Source of the DNA: Drosophila pseudoobscura
Lineage: Eukaryota > Arthropoda > Insecta > Diptera > Drosophilidae
Assembly: GCF_009870125.1 (NCBI RefSeq)
Contig: NC_046679.1
Location: 17,608,001-17,672,000, forward strand
DNA: 64,000 nt
Direction: 5' to 3'
In this document: one piece after another, positions 51,170 through 60,810 of the stretch
How the letters are laid out: the number at the start of each line of letters is the position of its first letter
How positions within the stretch are numbered: the stretch's first letter is position 1
The notes under the pieces: model-generated
What the model was told of the DNA's origin: nothing
Databases searched by the model: none
Seen by the model: the letters and a program-made list of their open reading frames with translations, nothing else
Made by a program: the position numbers and the translations under genes

Positions 51170-51520
51170 TATGGTACCTGCAACCAACAATCCCTCTCTC
51201 TCTCTACGGCACCAGGCTGTACCATCTGTGATATCTCACTTGAAGATTGGAGTGTGAAAGCGATAGCGCGGCAGGGAAATCGTTTTCTTTACGCTTGGTA
51301 TAATAGTTATCCAAGCTGAGTGAGCCTAATCCTACAATCGGATAGAGATCGTTCTCTAATAGCACACAAAATGTGGATGCTCAGGCTCCTATAGTCTCTA
51401 AGAACTAGACGTTAAACAAGACTTAAAGACGGACAAAAAGACATGTCTATATCGGCTCGACTATTGAGCATCAATCAAGAATATATACTTTTTGTTTGAT
51501 TGTTTAGATTGTGTGCCATT
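51170..51520. mobile_element. Highly degenerate mini-me/DINE-1-like repeat
   Basis: Shares blocks with the copies at 17.5 and 54 kb: CTATAGTCTCTAAGAACTAG, GACGGACAAAAAGACA, ATCGGCTCGACTATTGA and AAGAATATATAC. It is more diverged than the others. Confidence 0.5.
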
Positions 51521-53219
51521 TACTTACAATCCGATGGGTAAATTGGACAAACGCCATTCAGCATCTGCAATATTTTGAGAGCACTTACAGACTACTGCAA
51601 TTATATGTACGTGCAACCCTTTAATCCGGAGGCGATACAAGATCAAAACTGGTTTTTAAATATATGTGTGTATATATTTTCATAAATTATTGCTTAAATA
51701 TTTTATTTCTACAATTAGACTATACGGTTAAAACCCAACGCATGTTCCAACTTCAGTTTATTTGATTTGTTTTTATGTCAAATATCTACAACTGCATTTA
51801 GTCTACAAATATATACTCTATCTTATGTTTTCTGGTACATTCTCTCATTGCGGACTCTACAAAGGTACTTGATCTACACTTTTCTAGCATTTGCATGGGA
51901 TCGGATCTAGATCTCGTTCTAGAAGTACAACAAATATTATACATATTCTGCTCTGTAAACAATTATTCGAATTGGGGGAATATATCATAAATATTCTAGG
52001 TTCTCTTGTGTGTGAAATATGATTGTGCGACAGTTGTCCATAATGTCCGTATATAGTTAATAACATTATCTAAAGGCTAAGTCAGCGTTGCAAAAAAACG
52101 TTTGCTTGTTGCACCATTTGTATATAAATATCATACAAGTAGATCAGACTATTGTTGTTGGTTGTGCAACTGATTTTAGGGCCCGTAGTCTAGTTACATA
52201 TATTCAATGCGAACGTACTTTGTCTATGGTAGGCCAAGAGATTTTCTTTTATATGTATTTCTGTATGGAACGCGACAGGAATTGGAATTGAGACTGGATT
52301 TAAATGTCCTTTCCACGCTGGATGGCGTGATCCTGATTTTTGGCATTAAGTACATCGAAAAATGCTACGTGATATATCGTGAAATGCTTAATTGATTAAA
52401 CAATTATTTGCTGGTTTAGTCGGTTGGCACTTTCTGCGATTTTTCATTTACATAATACTCGCAAAAGGCGAACAGCCCGAACAGAGGAATCCCTAAACAA
52501 ACACAGCTGACAGCTGACAAGTTCCACCCCCCACCGAAGCTGGAAACCATCACCACGGTGGACTCCATTGTCCGTTACAGTTAAGGTTTTAGTCTTCTCT
52601 TCTAGCTCTTGCTTTCGGTTTTTGTCAGCACCTTTCCCCTCCGTCCGGCCCTCGTGCTATCGCTGTCTCCCTGCGCCGTCCCCTGATAACACGCTCCAAC
52701 AAAGAACTGTAAAAAGTGCCACCCTCTCTCTCTCTCACTCTCTCTCTTCTTTGCTTCTTGTAAGAATTGCACAAAATGCATTTTATAGCGACGCGACGAT
52801 CAGCAAGCCTGCGAAAAAAAAGGGGAAAAACAAAAGAAACATCAATTGAGATTATTATTATAATATATACATATGTAGGTATCTATATATGCACGCAAAT
52901 ATATATAATTATGTATGGATGTATGGCTTTTGTTGTTCCCAGTATATGTAAGTAGTTTAAGCGATGTACCAGACCGTGTCCACTGCACTATGCACTACGT
53001 ATGTACTTAGTACCCCACGGCCACTGTCTCACCCACTATCCATCCACTGGCTGCGACTTGGACAGGGGCTAGGCGGTGGTTAGGAGGTGGGGCAGATCTT
53101 ATCATCACGGGACCACCCCAAGTAAATGCATATTTAGCATGAAAGTGCCACAGGGGGAGTGAGAGAGCGACGGAAAATGAGTAAGCCCGTGGACGTCGTT
53201 GCGTTGCCACTGCAAATTG

Positions 53220-53545
53220 ATTTGTTCCTTTTTTCTATAGTAGTCCGATCTGATCAGATTCGGCAATCTGATAGATATAGTCATTCTCTATAGTTCTGCG
53301 TTTTTAGTTATAGGATGCCACAGATTTTCGTCCTTTGTGGGGGCAGAAGGGAGCGGGCTGAAATTTGGAATCACACTCGTAACAGTGAGATATCACAGGA
53401 CTCTGGATACAAAATTTGGTTTCTCTAGCTGTTGTAGTCTCTGAGATCAAGACGCTCTTCGGAACGGACAGACAAGAAGACATTATATATTCCATATGGG
53501 GTCAAAAACAGTTACTTCTGGGCGTTGGAAAAATCTCGAAAACGA
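53220..53545. mobile_element. Degenerate mini-me/DINE-1-like repeat
   Basis: Shares with the 54-kb copy the blocks GATTTGTTCCTT, CTGATAGATAT, TCCTTTGTGGGG, GATATCACAG, GTAGTCTCTGAG and ACGGACAGAC, followed by TATGGGGTC. The two copies lie in the same orientation about 0.8 kb apart. Confidence 0.6.
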
Positions 53546-54039
53546 ATAGTTGCCCAAAATCAACATTACCACCAATCTAAAAATGCTTTATAATAGACAA
53601 CAATTTTGGAAATCTCTTATGTATTATTTTGACATTTTACCACTTCCAATGTGCACGATTGCCTCTATCAACATCTGTAGTTTCTAGATTCTATGGAACA
53701 TTTAACATTTTGTTTGTTCTTTCACGAGCCTTTAGAGTACAAGTATTTCGAAGACAGGGCTGTAATTTTGCGAGACTGTGGAGCTGGTGCTCTTTTCCTG
53801 CAATTGCTGTTGCAAAAATGTTCTCTTCCTGTCATGAAACATATTTCGATTCTAAGACTGAACTTCAGACTGAAACGTGGTATATGTATAGTATATGTAA
53901 CAATCAGCCCTATCAATCTATTATAATAATCTGTTAGGTGCTAAATGGGTCTGGAAGGTTCTCTTTTCCCATTGCTGGTTTCCATCGAGTCGTGATTCGC
54001 ACGTTAACAGAGCGTATCAGAGCGCAGAAAGTCAGCAAG

Positions 54040-54505
54040 AAACGAGGGGGAACGTTGTGAGTTGCTGCTGCGACTGCAACTCTACATTTAAACCCGATAC
54101 ATAGTCAGTATGACGAACGGGCGTTGTCGGGCGCTTCATAGCCACTGCAAATTTACATATTTGTTCCTTATGTTTGTAATAACGATCTGATAGATATGGT
54201 ATGGTATGGTAGCTATGGTTATTCTCTATGTCCTTTGTGGGGCCGGAAGGGGATGGGGCGATGTTTTGAAATACACTTGTGGCAGTGACATATCACAGAA
54301 GTCTGGATAAAAATTGTCGTTGCTCCAGGTCTTATAGTCTCTGAGGACTAGGCGCTCATAAGGACGGACAGACATGGCTCAACCGACTCAGCTATTGATG
54401 CTGATCAAGAATATATGTATTTAGTTTATGGGGTCGGAAACGCCTCCTCTGGACGCTAAACACATATATTTTCACCAGAAGCCTAATATACCCGTATACT
54501 CAACA
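54040..54505. mobile_element. mini-me/DINE-1-like repeat, best-preserved copy
   Basis: Contains in order AACGTTGTGAGTTGCTGCTG, AACCCGATACATAGTCA, the internal blocks shared with the 53-kb copy, GGACGGACAGACATGGCTCA, GCTATTGATGCTGATCAAGA, TTTATGGGGTCGGAAACGCC and a terminal TATACCCGTATACTCA. Non-coding. It lies between Spec2 coding exon and its predicted downstream exon. Confidence 0.65.
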
Positions 54506-54576
54506 GATCAAGCACCCCAGAAAGGCTGACTTCGTCTGTACATTGGCAGACCAGATGCTCTTCCGCGGATACTTAC

Positions 54577-54825
54577 ATGAAGCGAGTGTTTCGATGTCGC
54601 CTCGTAGCCGCCCTTGCCTTGCATTTGGGTTGAGATCGCGTTGAGGCGGTTGGCCGAGAGCTCCACGTCCGCGGAGCCAATGTGCCCGGTGTGGACAAAG
54701 TTTGTTGGATTCCCAATCATGGATCGGTCGATGCGCAGGCGTTGGTGCGGGCGGCGGGAGGGCGATCGCTGCTGCTGAAAACAGCACGAGAACCACTGCA
54801 GCCAAATCTCCCCGGTACTGGCCAT
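54577..54825 (-). CDS. Spec2: Spec2, CDC42 small effector (CRIB protein), coding exon, 3' end unresolved
   Basis: The exon encodes 83 residues of a small Cdc42 effector of the CDC42SE/SPEC family, which sits at the membrane and binds GTP-Cdc42 to influence actin. MASTGEIWLQWFSCCF has the two adjacent cysteines (C14, C15) that are palmitoylated in this family. The CRIB core RIDRSMIGNPTNFVHTGHIG occupies 31-50 and QMQGKGGYE (67-75) matches the family C-terminal region. The exon ends at a donor CTTCAT|GTAAGT (54577) in phase 0. Human relatives are 79-84 residues, so only a few more residues are expected from the next exon. Reading through the donor would add 22 unrelated residues and a stop, giving 105. 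Upstream of the ATG is a plausible acceptor, so at least one 5' untranslated exon exists. Confidence 0.88.
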
Positions 54826-57800
54826 CTTCTGGGCTGCTATTCTGGTGGACGGCGTCGTTTCAGTCTTGTGGTGGTTGCTAATGGTGAGGCTGCAGCTTCC
54901 AGCCAGGCTGACGTCCGTTGGCGTGGATTACGCACTGTCACGGCAACGACTGCAAAGATAGATGGGAGGGAGAATTAGATTTTGAATCGTTTTGCTCCAG
55001 AAAGGCAGCCGACTACAGAGATCCGCGATGTGTAGGAGGAGGTTGTCTGCTCTACTTGTCGCCCTCCATTGTATGTGTGTATCTTGCCCCTCGCACCACA
55101 CTCACACTCACACTCCGGGACCCACGAAGCATCCACAGATCGACAGAACTTTCGTCAAACAGCAGCAGAAACAGAACAATAAAATGAACAAAATGTAGCC
55201 TCGAGGTGTCGGGAAGCTGCCTGCCTGGGAAGGCAAGAGAGTGGCAAGCAGTGTGTCGAAAGAAAAAGCCAAGAAAACACACACAACAATTAATTGGCAC
55301 TTTTGTGTAATTAAGATTGAGAGAAAGACAGAACCGAACGACGAAAGAGCTAGGAGAATAAGACAAAAAGCCAGTCACCGAGCGACTGGACAAGACCAAG
55401 TCGAAGCTATCACTCACCATCTTTGCGGCTGGCTTGCTGCTTGCTTGCTGCTGTTCCAACAACGGGTTCTGTGGAATATCTATATCTACCCTTTGTTCGG
55501 CCTCCTTCATTCCAGCTGGATCCCACCTCACTTGAATAAATACCCTTTATTGTACGATTGGAAAATGGGGAACCATCGTACATCGTATTTTGTTATTCGG
55601 AGGCAGCAGCTGGATCGGGGGAATGGAATCGATTGATTCACAAAATGCTGGAAAACATGTGTCTATTGGACACATTTGGAATCACAGCGCTATCTGTGAT
55701 TCATATTTAATCACTATCCAGAGTAAGCGACGTATTTGCGACTGTCCCCCCTTCAACGAACCCACCAATTCCATCTAGATACCGAAAGAACCTTCATTTA
55801 AAACGAATTTCCCGCCTTCTGCTTTTTCCCCGACATCGATCGGTGAACTGCTCTACTGCTTTCTACCTACCTATGTCTCTGTCCGCGTTTGGGGCAATTA
55901 AAGCTGCTCAAGCGGCTTTAATGCTCAGTGAAACCAAAATGAAAGTGGCAGGCAGAGTAAGACGGAGACTGGAGGAGTCGGCATAATTTCATATATATAT
56001 CTGCATTGCCCGAGAGCGAGCGTTATCTGACATCGGGCCGTGACGCGTGTCACAGGCACAACAGCAACAGCAACAAGAGCGGAGCATTAACTGACGGACG
56101 GCAAGAGCGGGAAGAGCGGGAAGAGCGGCAAATGCGCTAAAGCGTTTCAATTTTCTGTGTCAAAAGGTTATTAAAGTGAGAAATGGCCACAGACCCACAG
56201 AGCAGAGGCACACTTTCCCACATTGGCGGTCAAAATAATAGCAACCGCTTAAGATAGTATCAGTAAAGATAGAGCCTATCTAAAAGTAATGATGTTGCAT
56301 GCAGGCAACATACCTAGGCCCTATCTTATGCTCTTAGGAAAATGAGCTGCTGTTGAGTGTATAACACCAGTGAATATAACCAGTGAATATGTGCGTGCCG
56401 ACCTCTGATCTGATGGATGTACATAGATGACTGATCGCCGATTCAATAAAATGATTTGTCAAGTCTTTAGTGAAAGCTGCCCGTACATATGTCTTTCACT
56501 CTACATCTAAATTCAATCATATCTGCATTTGAAAAGATTCTTAGCTTCAGGTATAAGCCTTCTTAGTGGCGGAACAGCCAGGATAGAAGTATTTTACTAT
56601 CATAAATGGCCAAGGGTAAGATCCGTTTTGTTGGGTAAAAAACGTAATACACGTATTGCTATGTCACAAATATCTTGTTTTTGGAATAATACTAATTCGA
56701 AGTCCCAAAAACTCTACACGCTAAATAGAATTATATCCCATTCTGCAGATTGCATTATCTTTACTGCTGCTGCACATAAACTTGGTTGAATATCAAGTGA
56801 TTATGGTTATTTTTATGGTGCTTCATATGAATTACAATATGCACATATGTACATACATATGTATGTATATATTTGTATAGAAATCGAAAGCTAGACATTG
56901 TTAATTATCAATCGTACTTATCCGGCAAGATGCCCAGGAAAGGGGAAAGAGATGGAGCCAGAGAGATACAAATAAAATATAAAAAAACACTCCGGCCGGC
57001 TCGGTACGGTACGGTTCGGCTTCTCTCTTGTGCCGGGGGCTGTGGCTGTGGCAGTGGCAGGGGGCCCCTGCCCGGCCGACTGCGAAATACTCGGAAGCAC
57101 TGTGCAATAATCGTAAACAAATGGATTCCCGATGGGCTGAGTGCGGTTTTTCTTTTGTTTGCTCCATTTTGCCACATTTATAAACATGTTCTGTGTTTCT
57201 TTCTCTCTCTCTGTTTTTGCAGCTGCTGACATCATCGTCGTCATGTCTTCATCGCGACTGGCGCACCAGGCATCGAACCTCGAACATCGGGCGGGTTTAT
57301 TGAATTTTAACACAAAATTAAAATCCGCAAAACTGGGCGCTTGCAAGTACAGCCGTCTCTGCGCACGTTGGGCGGATGAAAGCCTAACGGGAATGAATGA
57401 TGACGTCATGATTACCCGCAATTAATGTAAAAAGTCCGAAATACTGAAGCCTAAACATAAACTGTTACACGAGTACGTGCTGAAGAACCTCTCTAACCTC
57501 TCGAAACGGGCATAAGCTCGCAGAAGCCAGGATATTACTCTCTCTGTGCAATGTTTTCCACGACATTCGGAGCCCATATCCCACAGGAAAACGACTTCAA
57601 GCGATTCCAAACATCCAACATCGTATGCAGAAAGCGCCCCGAATGATGGGAATACGAATATTATCTATGCTCTAACAATTCACACGCGCCAAACACATCA
57701 AAGTTTCTTTATGCAAGCCGCAGCAGGAACTGGCAGTGGGAGATGCAACCAAGCTAATGTGTGCCATAATATTACATCATTTTTGGGGAGACAAGCGACA

Positions 57801-58073
57801 AAGTTGGGCCACGGAAACGAAAGCGAATGGGCAGAGGCATGGTCATGAGTGTGTGCGTGCACGACGGACGACCAACCATCGATGCCGATGACAACATGTT
57901 TTGCATATCAAGAGATCCGTTCGTTGGGCAAGGGTTCAAGAAACCAATAAAGGGGCCATTGTATCAACGTTAATTGTTTATAAGAAAGGGATAAGAAATA
58001 ATAGAAGTCTTGATTGAATGTTTGGGAATCACATGGATTATCTCAGACGGGGGGTTTATCGATATTCCACTCT
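54826..58073. other. Region between Spec2 coding exon and Dph4; likely Spec2 5' intron
   Basis: A possible non-coding exon ends at about 55417 on the minus strand (AAAGATG|GTGAGT). No coding gene is supported. A GAAGAGCGG-type tandem repeat lies near 56105-56130. Confidence 0.45.
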
Positions 58074-58646
58074 TTATTCAGACATTGTCGGAGATTGTTT
58101 CACAATAATCACCAAAGAACACTCGCTGCACTCCACAATCGCGTCACTTGCGACCAGACCGCTTTGTCCGGGTGACTCATCGGGGTCTCCGGCTCCGTCG
58201 AGCAGATATTGGCCGCCACAACGGCAATCGTACGCATAGCTCCACACTGTCGCCGTCTCTTTGTCCGCGTCTGCGTCTGCGTCACCGTCAGCCTCGCCCC
58301 TATCTTCCGAGCCTTCGACTTGGATGCTTCGCATGTCGCTGGCAGTTATGTGGGCATAAATGTTGTTGTGCGCTTGAAACCTGGCCTGGAGCAATTCGGC
58401 ATCGTAGTGTTTACGCTTGATGGGGTCTTTAAGCGTGTTCCAGGCCTCATTTATGGCGTTGAAGTCGCTCAGATTCTGAGATCTCCGCTCCCCTTCTCCC
58501 ACAATTCTCCGATTTGGGTCAGCCACATCATGCTGCTGTAATTTGTCGGGATGACATTGTAGTATCAATTGTTTGTAGCTGCCTTTGATCTCTTCAAAAT
58601 TGGCCGTCTCTGAGACTTTGAGGACCTCATAGAAGTCGGGCATCAT
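58074..58646 (-). CDS. Dph4: Diphthamide biosynthesis protein 4 (J-domain, CSL zinc finger)
   Basis: Dph4 (DNAJC24) is a J-domain co-factor for the first step of diphthamide formation on elongation factor 2. It binds iron or zinc and supports the Dph1-Dph2 enzyme. The 190-residue product has an N-terminal J domain (about 4-82) with HPD at 32-34, and a C-terminal CSL/DPH-type finger with C141, C143, C173 and C176. The linker contains an Asp/Ala run (GDADADADKE). The ATG at 58646 follows directly after an acceptor TTGCAG, and a 66-nt intron separates it from a 5' UTR exon whose donor is TTAAAT|GTAAGT at 58713. The stop TAA overlaps an AATAAA polyadenylation hexamer (58073-58078), so the 3' UTR may be very short. 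Confidence 0.93.
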   Translation of the reverse strand: MMPDFYEVLKVSETANFEEIKGSYKQLILQCHPDKLQQHDVADPNRRIVGEGERRSQNLSDFNAINEAWNTLKDPIKRKHYDAELLQARFQAHNNIYAHITASDMRSIQVEGSEDRGEADGDADADADKETATVWSYAYDCRCGGQYLLDGAGDPDESPGQSGLVASDAIVECSECSLVIIVKQSPTMSE

Positions 58647-58713
58647 CTGCAAGACAAGAAGTTCACAATAAATCTATGAGTGAAAATTGAATTAGACTTA
58701 GTAAATACTTACA
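58647..58713 (-). other. Dph4: Dph4 5' UTR intron and exon edge
   Basis: The intron spans 58647-58712 (GTAAGT donor, TTGCAG acceptor). The 5' exon upstream contains an ATG (MIKGYLAACQF...) that, after splicing, would make a 21-codon upstream frame overlapping the Dph4 start out of frame. Confidence 0.55.
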
Positions 58714-59592
58714 TTTAATACAAACAAACTGGCAGGCCGCCAAATATCCCTTTATCATGTTTTCTTTTGGTTTCCAGGCGAAAATTTCAGTTTTATTGTC
58801 ACTATTTTCGGCGCCACAAGAGCTGTTTATTGTTTGTTTACATGATAATTCCCGAAACACGGATCGCAATGATTAACAGCAACTTAAATCAATACCAAAC
58901 CAAACACAACCATGGCCACTCCCCACGTAAAAACTTCCTTTTGTTTCTGAAAACGGAAATGCCCCCAAGGAGGAGTGTGCTGGGTGTTTGTCGTGTTGCT
59001 AGGCGGCTATTAAAATATGTACATAGAAATTCTTTGCGTGTTTTTCAACCATAATTCTCATTCAGCCAATCGCGCAAATGTCCCGTTAAAAAAGAGTCGA
59101 ATTTTCATCGCTGCGTCTATTAAGTTGTCACTCTTAAGCAAACGCACACACACACACACGCGCGCTAGCTCCGTCTCTCTTTCTGGCACACATGTATCAT
59201 GTACCGAAAGTGGTACATATTGTCAAAAAGTCAAGCCCCAATTGCACTTGGAGAAGGGGAAAGAAGGTCAGCAAACTGGTTCGCCAGCAGCAGCCAAAAA
59301 TATAAACATATACAGGACGGCGAATGTCGCTTCGCCAATCGGCTGGCAACGCATACAATGACCCAATTTTAAAATTACCAAGTGTGGAGAAAATGGGACT
59401 GGAGGGGAAAGGCAACCCCAATTAGAAGGGGCAGAGTGCATTCACTTATTCATTCTGGGGGAACCAAATGGGGATGCCGTAAAAAACCAAGACTTGCCTT
59501 ATACATAAGTTGTCGACGTCGCTGTCGTATGCGGGGATATGCTTCTATATTGTGATTCGCAGGATATTTAATTTTTGTCGAATTACCCTTAC

Positions 59593-59785
59593 GTGTGCAC
59601 CGTCACTGGGCTTGTAGCAGTTTGATTCTTTTGTTGCACACGCGTTTCACATTTATTATATTATATCCCCTGATCCGCAGGCAATTGTTGTCACGTGCAC
59701 TGGCCAAAACTAGTCATGATTTCACGATTTATCTTGCAATTTTCCCCGCGCGACCGACAGCAGTTGGTTTTTTTTACAACACACC
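59593..59785 (-). other. Inferred non-coding first exon of a minus-strand gene (Spec2 or Dph4)
   Basis: A strong promoter lies immediately upstream on the minus strand, and a donor GCACAC|GTAAGG ends at 59593. No ATG-initiated frame of note lies inside. By position it could be the distal first exon of Spec2, which would place Dph4 inside a Spec2 intron, or an alternative first exon of Dph4. Confidence 0.35.
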
Positions 59786-59885
59786 AGTGTGACCGCGGAT
59801 CCATCGATAAAATATACCGTCCGACCCTCAGAAATATGCCGAAACATACAGCCTCATTTTTAAAATATACCGTAAATATACTGAC
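59784..59885 (-). promoter_or_regulatory. Minus-strand promoter: motif 1, DRE and motif-6 module
   Basis: On the minus strand this reads as repeated GGTATAT-type units (copy of the asl module), then TTTATCGATGG (DRE-like) and GGTCACACTGG at 59794-59784, an exact match to Ohler motif 1 (YGGTCACACTR). This combination defines a TATA-less housekeeping core promoter and predicts transcription starting near 59.78 kb toward lower coordinates. Confidence 0.65.
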
Positions 59886-60015
59886 AAATTATTTGTAGTT
59901 AAGTCGCATCACATTCCATTTTTTTTATATTTGGTCGAATATTTCAAGGTAATATTATCCTATTACTAAATTAATTTCCTAAGAAATTACATTGCTTATA
60001 AAAGAAGGTTGGAGA

Positions 60016-60306
60016 TCAGACTAGAACAGAGCCAAAGCAGGCTCTTGAGGAACTCGATGTCCCAGGGAATGATGTCATCGGTGGACCGCCCATAGGCAGC
60101 TCGGGGTCGTCCTTGTGGTACTCGGCCCAGATCATGACCAAGCGCAAAATTTCCGAATTCACTTTCGGCAGAACAAGAGGTTCCTTCTTCTTATCCTCCT
60201 TGTCGCCATCCTCGAGCAAGCCTTTCATGATTCCCGAGCACTTCAGGAACCTGACGTCGACGTCGAAGTCTTCCCCGTTCGAAGACTGCAGTTTAATGGT
60301 CGGCAT
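60016..60306 (-). pseudogene. Skp1-like retrogene or duplicate, frameshifted and truncated
   Basis: Skp1 is the SCF ubiquitin-ligase adaptor that joins cullin to F-box proteins. The frame from 60306 begins MPTIKLQSSNGEDFDVDV, close to the Skp1 N-terminus, and continues through KCSGIMKGLLED and ILRLVMIWAEYHKDDPE. At about 60081-60090, where Skp1 has its acidic loop, the frame shifts. The expected TDDIIPWDIEFLK follows in another frame, and the F-box-binding C-terminal half is missing. The ORF as read ends with unrelated residues after about 96 codons; an in-frame upstream ATG at 60339 is less likely. Flies have several Skp1 paralogues. Loss of the C-terminal helices makes normal SCF function unlikely, so a relic or a short novel protein is favoured. 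Confidence 0.72.
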
Positions 60307-60667
60307 TTTGGTACCTTCGTTGTTCGACATCAACAGCAACCGCCTCAGCTTCTAGGTGAGTCAATTGCAATTGAAATTACATTTTTGGAATCTAAATCTA
60401 ATTTACCTGCTTTTCTTTCTGTTGTACTGTAGCTGCTTTCCTGGGAGTGTTCCCCCAAAATCCACGACACAAAGTCACCGAGTTGAGATAGCCATGGATA
60501 ATTTAAGTTCTCTTAAAAAAAAATAGCATAATAAGAATCAAAATTAAATCGCAATGTCATGGCATTAAAAGTAACACCATTAATAAGAACGACTTCTTCT
60601 AGTTTAGACAGAGCAGCGCTCTATCGCTGTTTCTTTCTTTCAATCTCGTTAAAGTGGACATATAAAT

Positions 60668-60750
60668 ACTGAAAAATACCAGCGGTATATTTTGAATATG
60701 AGACGGTATATTTCAGACGGTCGGACGGTATATTTGATCATTTATCGACC
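60668..60750 (+). promoter_or_regulatory. RpL13A: RpL13A promoter with motif-6 module
   Basis: A third copy of the asl-type module, in inverted orientation: AATACCAGCGGTATATTT, GAGACGGTATATTTCAGACG, GTCGGACGGTATATTT and TTTATCGACC. It is followed by a pyrimidine tract CTTTCTTTCC at about 60786-60796, a likely 5'-TOP transcription start for a ribosomal protein gene, 15-25 bases before the start codon. Confidence 0.7.
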
Positions 60751-60810
60751 AAAGTCACTCTGTCGAGCTGTCAACGCAGTTTCCGCTTTCTTTCCGTGCG
60801 GTTCTTAAAC

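Larger units (their letters stand above)
50979..54576. other. Atu-Spec2 convergent region, probably Spec2 3' exon and 3' UTR plus repeats
   Basis: Atu's polyadenylation signal lies near 51015. The terminal Spec2 exon should be here because its coding exon ends with a donor at 54577, but it could not be recognised. A short minus-strand frame of about 50 codons (52417-52567) shows no homology and is not called. Three degenerate mini-me/DINE-1-like repeats occupy much of 51.1-54.5 kb. A TC-rich microsatellite lies near 52721-52746. Confidence 0.5.

Noticed and set aside
52417-52567. A ~50-codon minus-strand frame as the missing Spec2 last exon
   Set aside because: Splicing to an acceptor inside it gives a peptide unlike the CDC42SE C-terminus; nothing links it to Spec2.
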